A stretch of 64,000 bases of DNA. Origin: Draconibacterium mangrovi. Its GTDB lineage: Bacteria > Bacteroidota > Bacteroidia > Bacteroidales > Prolixibacteraceae. This document shows, in pieces, positions 1 to 8,389 of the stretch. The position numbers and the translations under genes were made by a program. Numbering within the stretch: position 1 is the stretch's first letter; each line of letters opens with the position of its first letter. Under the pieces are notes generated by a model that did not search any database, was not told the DNA's origin, and saw nothing but the letters and a program-made list of their open reading frames with translations. The stretch covers positions 1-64,000 of the forward strand of contig NZ_JAAAGB010000018.1 in the NCBI RefSeq assembly GCF_010586825.1, given 5' to 3'.

Positions 1-1
1 A

Positions 2-604
2 ATGGCTGCGGCTGATGAGTTTAAAGACAAAACCAGGCACGTTCATCAGCAATGGCAGACCGATTTTACGTACTTTAAAGTGATAAACTGGGGTTGGTAT
101 TACTTGTCTACTATTATGGACGATTACTCCCGTTATATCATTGCCTGGGAACTTAGCACCAATATGGAAACGACCGATGCCAAACGGATTGTCAAAACAG
201 CATTGAAAAAAACAGGACTCAATACGGATAATCGGCCAAGACTTTTGTCTAATAATGGTTCCTGCTACGTTCCCAATGAGTTCCAAAAATTCATAAGCGA
301 CAGTAAAATGGGCCATGTGCGTGGTGCCCCGTACCACCCGCAAACACAGGGGAAGATTGAGCGATATCACCGTTCGATGAAAAATGTGGTAAAACTCGAA
401 AATTACTTCTTCCCTGATGATTTGAGGGCCAATATTGAAGTGTTTGTGGATTAATATAACAATCATCGTTATCACGAATCATTACAAAATGTAACGCCTG
501 CCGATGTTTATTTTGGACGGGCTAAAGAAGTTTTGATTCGAAGAAAAGAGATAAAATTTGAAACCATAAATGAAAGGAGGAGAATGAATCGGAAGTCGGC
601 TTAA
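2..604 (+). pseudogene. IS3-family transposase (OrfB-like) 3' part, decayed
   Basis: This is the C-terminal part of a DDE integrase-type transposase; the gene begins before the window. The first catalytic Asp is visible in WQTDFTY (about residue 20) and the Glu in HPQTQGKIERYHRS. Two lesions show it is dead. The second catalytic motif, normally SDNG, reads SNNG because codon 251-253 is AAT. An in-frame TAA at 452-454 interrupts the usual FV[DE]YYNNHRYHESL motif, after which the frame stays open (NNHRYHESLQNVTPADVYFG) to the natural-looking stop at 602-604. The open frame beyond the stop shows that the nonsense change is recent. An 18-bp hairpin follows. The insertion may have removed the 5' end of the gene at 799. 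Confidence 0.88.
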
Positions 605-612
605 GTAGCCAT

Positions 613-663
613 TGAAATATTGATAACTTTCTTAACGTGAAGCTAAAAGTTATCAATATTTCA
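613..663. repeat. Perfect 18-bp hairpin after the IS transposase
   Basis: TGAAATATTGATAACTTT (613-630) and AAAGTTATCAATATTTCA (646-663) are exact reverse complements separated by 15 nt. The hairpin starts nine bases after the transposase stop. It has no T-run, so it could be a transcription barrier or a structural end of the insertion element rather than a classical intrinsic terminator. Confidence 0.8.
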
Positions 664-798
664 ACAGCAAATAAAAATTATCATAATTATTAATTTTAAA
701 TGTAAAAAGTATCTCTTAAGTTTATAGAAAAATTTGTCCAATAGGTTCTGACGTTAAACACAAGTCTCAGGACAGAACAAAAGGATATTAACAGACCG

Positions 799-1638
799 GT
801 GCAGGCCATTCAGCAATTTCAGTTGCGAAAAGTTATTCAAACCGAAGAAGATGCCAGATTAGCGCTAAGATTTGTAAAAGCAGCAGGTTTTGAAGGGATT
901 GAATTAAACAGTTTTATGATTAAAAAAGTGCCGTTTATTGTACCTGTTATTACTTGGATGGCAGGAATGCCAACAGGAAATAGTGGCAAGTTAAACTGGC
1001 ATGAATTGATTACAGAATCAGGCTTAAAAGTGGTGAGCATTCACGAAGACTTGGGCAGTATTTTAAAGAATACCGAAGAAATTATTGCAGAGGCAAAATC
1101 ATTTAACACTGAATATGTGGTGGTAACCGGTATGTATCGGTTTGATTATTCGAGCCGCGACGAGGTGCGAAAGTTGGCCACCGATTTAAACCATGCCGGC
1201 AAGCTTTTAAAGCAAGGTGGATTAAATCTCTTGTATCATAACCATAACACCGAATTTCGCAGGGTAGAATCAGGTGAAACAGCTTTTGAAGTGTTAGTGG
1301 AGAACACAGATTCTGCTTATGTAAATTTTGAATTTGACTCGTACTGGGCGATTGAAGCTGGTTGCGATGCCGTGAAATTAATGGAATTGCTTGGCAACAG
1401 AATGAAACTCTATCACATCAATGATCGGGGAAACAGAGAGAAAGGTAAAATGGGCTCTATTATAAAATCGGATAGTATGGAGTTGGGAACCGGAAATGTC
1501 AATTTAGTTGATCTAATTACGACTGCAAAAAAGTATGGGGTGAAGGCCATAATTCTGGAAACACATAGAAACTGGATTGACGATTCTCCGGTAAAATCAC
1601 TGCAAGTAAGCGGTGAGTTTTTACATGAAGAAATATGA
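799..1638 (+). CDS. Sugar phosphate isomerase/epimerase-like TIM-barrel protein
   Basis: About 279 residues of the xylose-isomerase-like TIM-barrel family. Visible family features are YHNHNTEFR near residue 150, the FEFDSYW strand, LYHINDRG, SDSMELGTGNVN and a late ILETHRNW, which supply the metal-binding Glu/Asp/His residues. There is no signal peptide, so it is cytoplasmic. The exact substrate cannot be read from sequence. The start is uncertain. No ATG exists near the 5' end; GTG at 799 fits, but the frame is open back to about 745, and relatives usually begin a few residues before the QQFQLRKVI motif. The upstream IS remnant may have replaced the original start and promoter. It stands alone, with no gene downstream for 850 bp. 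Confidence 0.8.
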   Translation: MQAIQQFQLRKVIQTEEDARLALRFVKAAGFEGIELNSFMIKKVPFIVPVITWMAGMPTGNSGKLNWHELITESGLKVVSIHEDLGSILKNTEEIIAEAKSFNTEYVVVTGMYRFDYSSRDEVRKLATDLNHAGKLLKQGGLNLLYHNHNTEFRRVESGETAFEVLVENTDSAYVNFEFDSYWAIEAGCDAVKLMELLGNRMKLYHINDRGNREKGKMGSIIKSDSMELGTGNVNLVDLITTAKKYGVKAIILETHRNWIDDSPVKSLQVSGEFLHEEI

Positions 1639-1926
1639 TTTTGAAAGAAGATAGCTGAAAAATTACACGCAAAAATATGTTTGGTTATTGTATGATGCAT
1701 GGAGTTTTCAAATATAATTTGAATTTGTAATACGCTGGAAGTAAAAGCCTCTAATCTATTGGTAAATAGCTTGATTGGCTATTTGCAATCCAATGCAAAA
1801 GATAAAATTATATATCGAACCTTGCCAATATATCAAGAGGATTGCACTCTTTTATCGTCAGTATTATAAGGACCAATAAAAGTTAATTCAGTCAGTTGTT
1901 ACGGTATTCATTCGTAAGAATTGATG

Positions 1927-1961
1927 CAAAAGGTTGATTTCATTTGGATATCAGCCTTTTG
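1927..1961. terminator. Hairpin, possible bidirectional terminator
   Basis: CAAAAGGTTGAT (1927-1938) pairs with ATCAGCCTTTTG (1950-1961), 12 bp with one G-T pair and an 11-nt loop, followed by a T-rich stretch. It lies between the isomerase-like gene and the minus-strand AraC remnant, so it could have ended either transcript. Confidence 0.5.
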
Positions 1962-1994
1962 TTCTTCTAGGTAGAATAAAATGTAAATAGTCGC

Positions 1995-2187
1995 TCAAGA
2001 AAATTTCCTCAGGTAGTCCGAAGGAGATACCTTAAACTTTTCCTTAAATTTTCTTGAAAAAACAGAAGGACTTGAGAATCCTGTTTTTCTGATACCAGAG
2101 AAATAGAATTTTCTTCTTCTTTTATGAATTCTGTTGCTTATTTAAGCGATAATTGGATATAAAATCGTTGGGAGTTATACCTATAAT
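1995..2187 (-). pseudogene. Remnant of an AraC-type HTH domain (possibly from a hybrid two-component regulator)
   Basis: Reading the minus strand from 2187 to the left, pieces of one AraC-type DNA-binding domain appear in successive frames. These are GITPNDFISNYRLNK, then EFIKEEENSISLVSEK, then KTGFSSPSVFSRKFKEKF with the ending KVSPSDYLRKFS and TGA at 1995-1997. In order they match the second half of the usual domain (GxTPxxFI, RLxxA, GFSSPSxFSRxFKxxFGxSPxxY). At least two frameshifts separate them; the second is explained by one A missing from a run. No upstream sensor or kinase part remains. The strong match of the final piece makes the assignment secure, but the original full-length protein cannot be identified. 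Confidence 0.8.
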
Positions 2188-2440
2188 GTGGACGGTGTAT
2201 TTTGCAATGCACTAACTATCAGTGATGTATTTAGTCTGTTTCTCGAATGGTCCCCTTTGGGTAACTCTATAATTACTTGTTGTTAAATTATTTAATTATC
2301 TCTTAAATACACCAAATTTTATGGAGAATCCGATAGCCAATAAAGTGTCAATAACCTATACAAGTAAAACCTCACAGATGGCTGCCCAATTTTTTAGTAA
2401 ACTAAGCATCACTATTACATTTAATCCAAGTACTTTCTGA

Positions 2441-2468
2441 TTTGCTTTCTTTTTCTTTTCTATATTTG
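2441..2468 (+). promoter_or_regulatory. Bacteroidota-type promoter of ribB
   Basis: TTTG at 2441-2444 and TATATTTG at 2461-2468 match the -33 (TTTG) and -7 (TAnnTTTG) boxes of the Bacteroidota housekeeping promoter, although the 16-nt spacer is shorter than the usual 19-21. The block 2446-2468, a pyrimidine-rich run ending in TATATTTG, recurs exactly upstream of the DeoR gene. Confidence 0.6.
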
Positions 2469-2493
2469 CGAATTCAAAAAAATAACGCAAGAA

Positions 2494-3123
2494 ATGAGTT
2501 TTAATAAAGTAGAAGCAGCTTTAGAGGAATTACGACGTGGAAAGCTGATAATTGTTGCAGATGATGAAAATCGAGAGAACGAAGGAGATTTTATTGTGGC
2601 AGCAGAGTTGATAACACCAGAGGCTGTAAATTTTATGGCAAAAGAGGGTAGAGGTTTGATTTGTGCTGCACTAACCGAAGAAAGGTGTGATGAGCTGGAG
2701 CTTCAATCTATGGTTATAAATAATAATGCCATAAATAGTACTGCTTTTACTGTTTCTGTAGATTTGATTGGTCAGGGATGTACAACTGGTATATCTGCAG
2801 AAGACAGGGCAAAAACACTGTTTGCTTTAGTTGATAAAACTACTATTCCTGCTGATTTGGGCAGACCCGGGCATATATTCCCCATTAAGGCAAAACCTGG
2901 CGGTGTTATAGAAAGGCCGGGGCATACGGAAGCTGCTGTGGATCTTATGAAATTGGCGGGATTGGAGCCAGTGGGCGTATTGGTTGAAATAATAAACGAC
3001 GATGGCACAATGGCTCGATATAATGATCTAATTAAAGTCTCCGAAAAATTTAACCTAGTTCTAATTACCGTAAAGCAGCTAATCGAGTACATAAAACACA
3101 TTCGTGGCAATAAAGGAAACTGA
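2494..3123 (+). CDS. ribB: 3,4-dihydroxy-2-butanone 4-phosphate synthase
   Basis: A stand-alone RibB of 209 residues, the normal length for the single-domain enzyme. It converts D-ribulose 5-phosphate to L-3,4-dihydroxy-2-butanone 4-phosphate plus formate for riboflavin synthesis. The acidic metal-binding loop DDENRENEGD is at residues 23-32, and the family signatures FTVSVD, TGISAEDRAKT, RPGHIFP and RPGHTEAAVDLM follow in order, the last carrying the metal-binding His. NDDGTMAR is also conserved. There is no fused GTP cyclohydrolase II domain. It has its own promoter and no riboflavin neighbour genes; the next gene is a DeoR regulator. Its closeness to a pentose-type operon may be chance, although both use pentulose phosphates. 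Confidence 0.95.
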   Translation: MSFNKVEAALEELRRGKLIIVADDENRENEGDFIVAAELITPEAVNFMAKEGRGLICAALTEERCDELELQSMVINNNAINSTAFTVSVDLIGQGCTTGISAEDRAKTLFALVDKTTIPADLGRPGHIFPIKAKPGGVIERPGHTEAAVDLMKLAGLEPVGVLVEIINDDGTMARYNDLIKVSEKFNLVLITVKQLIEYIKHIRGNKGN

Positions 3124-3270
3124 TTTTAGCATTATAATTTACTCGTGTATTTGTTGCTGGATAACCTTGTTTTATTAATGGCAACTCAAGTAAAATTAGT
3201 GGAAGGTTATTATTGCGAATCTCTTTATTAATTCAATTAAAAGTCAGTAATACTTTCGATTGTTTTTCTT

Positions 3271-3293
3271 TTTCTTTTTCTTTTCTATATTTG
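3271..3293 (+). promoter_or_regulatory. Promoter of the DeoR-family gene
   Basis: TATATTTG at 3286-3293 fits the TAnnTTTG box and lies 43 bp before the start codon. The 23 bp 3271-3293 are identical to 2446-2468 upstream of ribB, so the two genes share a promoter block. The -33 box is poor (ATTG at 3259-3262). Confidence 0.55.
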
Positions 3294-3335
3294 TGACAAT
3301 AATTAGCCAAACTGATTTTTACAGAATATAGATAA

Positions 3336-4103
3336 ATGAAGTTATTGCCACAACAACGCCGGGAAAAGATATTTGACTTGATTAGAGAAGATGGTCACGC
3401 CAAAGTATTGGAGTTAAGCAAGATATTTAAAGTGACTGAAGTGACGATACGTCAGGATCTTGAAAAGCTTGAGGATGAGGGGCTTGTTGTGCGTGAGCAT
3501 GGTGGTGCTTATCTGAAAAATATCAGCGCGAATGTTCAGAATATCGAGTTGCTCAATAATGAGAACATGGCCGAAAAGGAATCTATTGCCAAAAAAGCTG
3601 TCGAAATGATTAATGATGGTGATACTATTATCCTTGATTCCGGATCAACGGTATCAGAAATTGCCAAACACATTACCGGATTTAAAAACCTGACAGTGAT
3701 TACTAATGCGCTGAATATTGCTTTGATTTTAGGTGCTGATCCGGAAATAAACCTGATACTTACCGGGGGGGAGTTTAAAGCGCCAACGCTTTCTCTTACA
3801 GGGCAAAAGGCTGCTGATTCTTTGGAGGGGCTTCATGTAGATAAGTTGTTTTTGGCGACTGCAGGTATTGCATTAAAATCAGGACTTACTTATCCGAGTA
3901 TCAGTGATATTTGTGTAAAGAGGGCGATGATAGAATCGGCAGATGTTGTGTATCTGGTGGCGGATTCATCAAAAATCGGAAAAAGCTCGTTTGCCAGTCT
4001 TGGGGCTTTGTCTTTGATTGATTATTTAATAACCGATTCAAAAATAAATGAAGATTATATCGATATCTTTTCTCGCCACGATATCAAAATGATCGTTTCT
4101 TAA
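3336..4103 (+). CDS. DeoR/GlpR-family transcriptional regulator
   Basis: At 255 residues this is the standard DeoR length. The N-terminal winged HTH covers about residues 6-58 (RREKIFDLIREDGHAKV, VTEVTIRQDLEKLE, GLVVREHGGA). The C-terminal DeoR sensor domain, related to sugar-phosphate isomerases, shows DSGSTVSEIA, VITNALNIA, LTGGEF and DKLFLATAGI. Such proteins usually repress a neighbouring sugar operon until a phosphorylated sugar binds. The kinase/isomerase/transketolase operon starts 278 bp downstream on the same strand and is the obvious target (inference). The start at 3336 follows closely on the promoter at 3286-3293. Confidence 0.92.
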   Translation: MKLLPQQRREKIFDLIREDGHAKVLELSKIFKVTEVTIRQDLEKLEDEGLVVREHGGAYLKNISANVQNIELLNNENMAEKESIAKKAVEMINDGDTIILDSGSTVSEIAKHITGFKNLTVITNALNIALILGADPEINLILTGGEFKAPTLSLTGQKAADSLEGLHVDKLFLATAGIALKSGLTYPSISDICVKRAMIESADVVYLVADSSKIGKSSFASLGALSLIDYLITDSKINEDYIDIFSRHDIKMIVS

Positions 4104-4118
4104 AAACTTCCGTTTTTA
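4101..4118 (+). terminator. Weak hairpin at the end of the DeoR gene
   Basis: TAAAAAC (4101-4107) and GTTTTTA (4112-4118) form a 7-bp stem with a TTCC loop that overlaps the stop codon, followed by a T-rich tract. The AT-rich stem makes it a weak terminator candidate. The rest of the 278-bp gap to the kinase gene is T-rich and probably holds the operon promoter, but I see no consensus match I would defend. Confidence 0.4.
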
Positions 4119-4381
4119 GTTTCTTATTTTTTGTTTGTTACTTCCTTGTCGAAGGTTGTAATGCTCATGTATTCAGTGTTTTTTTGCTATTGATTGAGAA
4201 CGTTTCATTGAGATGTCATGTCTGAACTTTTATCTGCTGTATTCAAAAAATTCTGGGTCAAATCTTATTTTTTACGAATTCTTTCTTTTTTGTTCGTGCT
4301 TTTGTTTTGTTTCTTTAAATTTTCTTTTATTTTCGCTTTGTCAATAAAAAAATAACTATACCAAAGTAATATTAAACGAAA

Positions 4382-5875
4382 ATGAACGATTCAAAAAATT
4401 ACATTCTTTCTATAGATCAAAGTACTTCGGCAACTAAAGTTATCTTATTTAATAAAAAGGGCAAAGTGTCCGATCGCGTTACTATTGCGCATCGGCAGTA
4501 TTATCCGGCGCCCGGTTTTGTAGAGCACGACCCAGTGGAGATCTTTAATAATACCTGCGAGGGGATAAGCAAAATTTTAACGGCAAATGAAATTTCTGAA
4601 CAGGAGTTAGCAAGTATTGCAATAACCAACCAGCGCGAGACTTCAATGATTTGGGATAAAAATACCGGAGAGCCGGTGGCAAATGCTGCTGTTTGGCAAT
4701 GTCAGAGAGGTGCCGATTATTGTAATGAGTTGAAGGGGAAAGGTTATTCGGCAATGGTTTCTGAAAAAACGGGATTGCTGATCGATCCTTACTTTTCAGC
4801 CAGTAAATTGTGTTGGCTAATGAATAATACGCACGGGCTAAAAGAAAAGGCCGCCAAGGGCGATTTGCTTTTGGGAACAATGGATAGCTGGTTGCTTTGG
4901 AAACTGTCGGGTGGTAAAGTTCATGCTACCGATTACTCCAATGCATGTCGTACATTATTATTTAATATTAATACTCTTGAATGGGATGCTGAATTGATCG
5001 ATTTGTTTGATCTGGATAAAAGTATGTTTCCTGAAGTGAATTTCAGCAACGAAATCTTTGGCTACACAGATCCGTCGGTAATTCTTGAAAATCCGCTGCC
5101 AATTTCCGGACTTCTTGGTGATTCGCATGCTGCATTGTTCGGTCAGAACTGTTTTTTGCCAGGAATGGGAAAAGCGACCTATGGAACCGGATCGTCAATA
5201 ATGATGAACATTGGAGAGAAGCCGGCACCGTCGCCTGAGGGTTTGGTCACATCGATTGGTTACGGACTGAATAAAAAGATATTCTATGTGTACGAAGGAA
5301 ATATTCATTGCACCGGAGATACAATAAACTGGCTGAAAAACGACTTGGAACTTATAAAAGATGCGTCGGAAACCGAGGCACTTGCCTGTTCGGTAGATGA
5401 TAACAACGGCGTATACCTTGTTCCTGCATTTGTTGGTTTAGGAGCACCTTACTGGGATAATACTGCCCGTGCATGTTTGTCGGGTATGGCGCGAAACACT
5501 AAAAAAGCTCACGTTGTTCGGGCCGCACTCGAAAGTATTGCTTACCAGGTAAAAGACCTGATTTCTTTAATGGAAGAAAAAGGTGCCATTCAGTTGCAGG
5601 AACTTCGTGTTGATGGAGGCCCTACAAAAAATACCTTCTTAATGCAGTTTCAATCTGACATGCTGGGAAGAACAGTTGTTCGTGCCGAGATTGAGGAAGT
5701 TTCAGCATTGGGGGCAACATTTATGGCTGGGTTAGCTACCGGTTTCTGGAAGGATTTGGACGAAATCGCTTCATTAAGAGAGTCGGCGCTGGTTTACAAT
5801 CCTGAATTGGATGCTGAAAATACAAAAGAGCTTTACAGCGGCTGGAAAAAGGCTGTGGAAAGAGCAAGACTATAA
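4382..5875 (+). CDS. FGGY-family carbohydrate kinase, glycerol-kinase-like
   Basis: 497 residues, the usual FGGY length, with two actin-like ATPase domains. It follows GlpK closely: SIDQSTSATK (phosphate loop, about 10-19), TNQRET (R85, E86), YGTGSS (about 267-272) and QFQSDMLG late in the second domain. The general base Asp is present (D247 in GDSHAALFGQ). Glycerol kinases have GDQ there and the Gln contacts glycerol; here it is Ser248. DPYFSA also differs slightly from DPYFSG. The substrate is therefore probably a larger sugar or ketose rather than glycerol. The operon partners (aldose-ketose isomerase, split transketolase) suggest a ketose kinase producing the transketolase substrate, for example an apulose-like ketose (inference). 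It is first in a five-gene operon. Confidence 0.88.
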   Translation: MNDSKNYILSIDQSTSATKVILFNKKGKVSDRVTIAHRQYYPAPGFVEHDPVEIFNNTCEGISKILTANEISEQELASIAITNQRETSMIWDKNTGEPVANAAVWQCQRGADYCNELKGKGYSAMVSEKTGLLIDPYFSASKLCWLMNNTHGLKEKAAKGDLLLGTMDSWLLWKLSGGKVHATDYSNACRTLLFNINTLEWDAELIDLFDLDKSMFPEVNFSNEIFGYTDPSVILENPLPISGLLGDSHAALFGQNCFLPGMGKATYGTGSSIMMNIGEKPAPSPEGLVTSIGYGLNKKIFYVYEGNIHCTGDTINWLKNDLELIKDASETEALACSVDDNNGVYLVPAFVGLGAPYWDNTARACLSGMARNTKKAHVVRAALESIAYQVKDLISLMEEKGAIQLQELRVDGGPTKNTFLMQFQSDMLGRTVVRAEIEEVSALGATFMAGLATGFWKDLDEIASLRESALVYNPELDAENTKELYSGWKKAVERARL

Positions 5876-5912
5876 AACTAAATTCAAATTATAAAATCAA
5901 AAGATTAAAACG

Positions 5913-7328
5913 ATGAAACAAAACAAACAAACATTTGGGGTAATAATCGCTACCCGAAACATTTTCAATTTTCAATTGGCGGTTGATGCCCGTAAAAAAG
6001 TGCTTGACAAATTGGCGAGCTTAGGATTCGGTTCGGTGATCCTTCCTGAAAGTGAAACGCCAACTGGCAATATCGAAGGTTATGAAGACGCGGTGAAGTG
6101 CGCTAAATATTTCAAACAACATGCTGATGTTATCGACGGAATTATCGTAGTTCTTCCAAACTTTGGCGATGAGCTTGGTGTGGTAAATTCAATTGACATG
6201 GCCGGGTTGAACGTTCCTGTTTTGGTAGTTGCTGTTGATGATGACAACGACAAAGTGGATGTGAAAAGCCGTCGTGATGCATTCTGTGGAAAATTATCGG
6301 TTTGCAACAACTTCTATCAGTACGGAATTAAATTTACCGATACTACTTACCATACTTATTCGCTGGATTGCGAAGAATTTACGAAAGATATTTACAAGTT
6401 TGCCGGTGTTTGCCGTGTTGTAAACGGAATGAAAGGATTACGTGTGGGTGCTATTGGTACACGTCCGATTGGTTTTCAAACCATGCGCGTAAGCGAGAAG
6501 ATTTTGCAGCGTGCAGGTATTACAGTTGTTCCGGTTGATATGTCGGAGATTTTGGCAGCTGCCGAAAAGATCGATGAAAATGCACCTGAAGTAAAAGAAA
6601 AAGTTGAGGCCATTCAGAACTATGGTACTTGCAATATTCTTCACAAAGGACAGATCAGCAAACAAGCCCGTTTTGGTTTGGCAGTTGAAAACTGGATTGA
6701 AGAAAACGACATTGATATTTCAGCTCTTCAGTGCTGGGAATCAATTGAGAAGAACTTTGGTTGTGCCGCTTGTGTAACCATGAGTATGATGGGAGAGAAG
6801 TTGATGCCATCGGCTTGCGAGGTTGACATTGCAGGAACAATTGGTATGTACGCGTTGGCTTTGGCTTCGCAAAAACCATCGGCGTTGCTCGATTGGAACA
6901 ACAACTTTGCTGAAGACCGAGACAAATGTGTATTAACACACTGTAGTAACTATCCAAAATCATTCTTCGAAAATGAGATTGAAATTGGTAGTCTCGACGT
7001 ACTAGGAACTGTTTTGGGTCAGCAGGATACATTTGGTGCCGTAAAAGGTAAAGTTGCAGCGGGTAAAATGACTTATTTCAGAATTTCAACCGACGATACA
7101 AAAGGTGGTATCAAATCGTACCTGGGAGAAGGTGTAATTACCGACGATCCTTATGGAATGGACGGTGGTATTGCTGTTTGTGAAATTCCAAATCTGCAGG
7201 GATTAATGAAATACATGTGCAAAAACGGTTACGAACACCACGTTGGTATGGTTCGCGGACATGTTTCTTCAATTTTGGAAGAGGCCATTGGAAATTACAT
7301 GGGCTGGGATGTTTACACACACGAATAA
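5913..7328 (+). CDS. L-fucose/L-arabinose isomerase family protein
   Basis: 471 residues, cytoplasmic. The fold and metal site match L-fucose isomerase-like enzymes: Glu303 in PSACEVDIAG, Asp327 in LLDWNNN, and a His in the C-terminal EHHVGMVRGH segment (442/443, with 450 nearby), the trio that binds Mn2+ in FucI. It is shorter than FucI (about 590) and belongs to the compact branch often annotated 'fucose isomerase-like'. It would interconvert an aldose and a ketose. No aldolase is present, so the fucose or arabinose pathway is unlikely. Its place between a ketose-type kinase and a transketolase points to a pathway in which isomerisation is followed by phosphorylation and two-carbon transfer. 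The gap to the kinase is 37 bp. Confidence 0.85.
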   Translation: MKQNKQTFGVIIATRNIFNFQLAVDARKKVLDKLASLGFGSVILPESETPTGNIEGYEDAVKCAKYFKQHADVIDGIIVVLPNFGDELGVVNSIDMAGLNVPVLVVAVDDDNDKVDVKSRRDAFCGKLSVCNNFYQYGIKFTDTTYHTYSLDCEEFTKDIYKFAGVCRVVNGMKGLRVGAIGTRPIGFQTMRVSEKILQRAGITVVPVDMSEILAAAEKIDENAPEVKEKVEAIQNYGTCNILHKGQISKQARFGLAVENWIEENDIDISALQCWESIEKNFGCAACVTMSMMGEKLMPSACEVDIAGTIGMYALALASQKPSALLDWNNNFAEDRDKCVLTHCSNYPKSFFENEIEIGSLDVLGTVLGQQDTFGAVKGKVAAGKMTYFRISTDDTKGGIKSYLGEGVITDDPYGMDGGIAVCEIPNLQGLMKYMCKNGYEHHVGMVRGHVSSILEEAIGNYMGWDVYTHE

Positions 7329-7347
7329 TCAACTTAACACTTAAACT

Positions 7348-8364
7348 ATGATACTCGTTCATAATTATGGCCTGGCACTGTTTTTCTTTTTTGTGTCAAT
7401 GGTATGTTGGGGGTCGTGGGCCAATACGCAAAAATTGGCAGCCCGTACCTGGCGTTTTGAACTGTTTTACTGGGATTTAACGCTTGGATTGTTGCTTGCT
7501 GCAACTGTCGCAGCATTTACTTTTGGTAGTATGGGAACAGAAGGCCGCACTTTCATGCAGGATCTGGCACAAGCCGATGGCCGCAGCATTTTTAACGCAA
7601 TGCTAGGTGGAATTGTGTGGAACCTCGGTAATATTCTGTTAACAGCTGCAATTGCAGTTGCAGGAATGTCGGTTGGATTTCCTATCGGTGGCGGTTTAGC
7701 CTGGATATTGGGTATTGCTTTCAATTTTATTCTGGTAATTCTCGATAAAGGTAAACCCGAAGGAAATGTAACACTCCTGTTTATTGGTGTTGCAGTAATT
7801 ATTGTTGCCATTTATTTGAGTATGCTGTCGTATAAACGTCTGGCACAGAAACAAGAGAAAGCATCTGCAAAAGGTATTCTCTTGTCGGTTGGAGCAGGTT
7901 TGTTGATCGCATTCTTCTACGGATTGGTAGTAAAATCGCTCGACAACAGCTTTGTTACAGGTGGAGCAGGAAATCTTACTCCATATACCGGCGTATTCTT
8001 TTTTGCAGTTGGAGTTGCTGTAAGTACGCCAATTTTCAACCCGATATTTATGAAATTCCCTGTTGAAGGGGAACCTGTTAAAATGAAAGAATATTTCAAA
8101 GGCGACCTAAAAACACACTCTGTTGGTGTTTTAGGAGGATTGATCTGGATGACAGGTATGGTGGTGAGTTTTATGTCGGCAGGAAGTGCCAACCCGGCAA
8201 TATCATATGCACTTAGTAATGCAGCGCCGGTTGTAGCCATTTTATGGGGAGTGTTTGTATGGAAGGAGTTTAAAGGAGCTCCGAAAGGTACAAATGCCTT
8301 ACTGGCAACTATGTTTGTGTTGTTCCTGATAGGGCTGGTGTTGATATCGATGTCGAATAGTTAG
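7348..8364 (+). CDS. Sugar permease of the GRP/RhaT-like DMT superfamily
   Basis: 338 residues with about ten hydrophobic segments and short loops, typical of glucose/ribose porter or RhaT-like members of the drug/metabolite transporter superfamily. The N-terminal motif VCWGSWANTQKL, the phrase GGIVWNLGNILL and the repeated Gly/Pro helices (VGFPIGGGLAWILG) are characteristic. It should import the monosaccharide used by this operon across the inner membrane, probably with H+ or Na+. It lies between the isomerase and transketolase genes with gaps of 19 and 25 bp, which indicates cotranscription. The substrate is not determined by sequence; an alternative is export or general sugar uptake. Confidence 0.82.
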   Translation: MILVHNYGLALFFFFVSMVCWGSWANTQKLAARTWRFELFYWDLTLGLLLAATVAAFTFGSMGTEGRTFMQDLAQADGRSIFNAMLGGIVWNLGNILLTAAIAVAGMSVGFPIGGGLAWILGIAFNFILVILDKGKPEGNVTLLFIGVAVIIVAIYLSMLSYKRLAQKQEKASAKGILLSVGAGLLIAFFYGLVVKSLDNSFVTGGAGNLTPYTGVFFFAVGVAVSTPIFNPIFMKFPVEGEPVKMKEYFKGDLKTHSVGVLGGLIWMTGMVVSFMSAGSANPAISYALSNAAPVVAILWGVFVWKEFKGAPKGTNALLATMFVLFLIGLVLISMSNS

Positions 8365-8389
8365 AATAGAAATGGATTAGTAAAAGGAA

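Larger units (their letters stand above)
1639..2493. other. Gene-poor 855-bp stretch
   Basis: No intact gene is visible on either strand. It holds a 12-bp-stem hairpin at 1927-1961, a frameshifted AraC-type HTH remnant on the minus strand at about 1995-2187, and the ribB promoter at 2441-2468. The stretches 1700-1920 and 2190-2430 are AT-rich and show nothing I recognise. Confidence 0.7.

Noticed and set aside
3765-3771. G7 run in the DeoR gene as a phase switch
   Set aside because: It encodes the conserved TGGE motif (ACC GGG GGG GAG) and is short enough to be ordinary.
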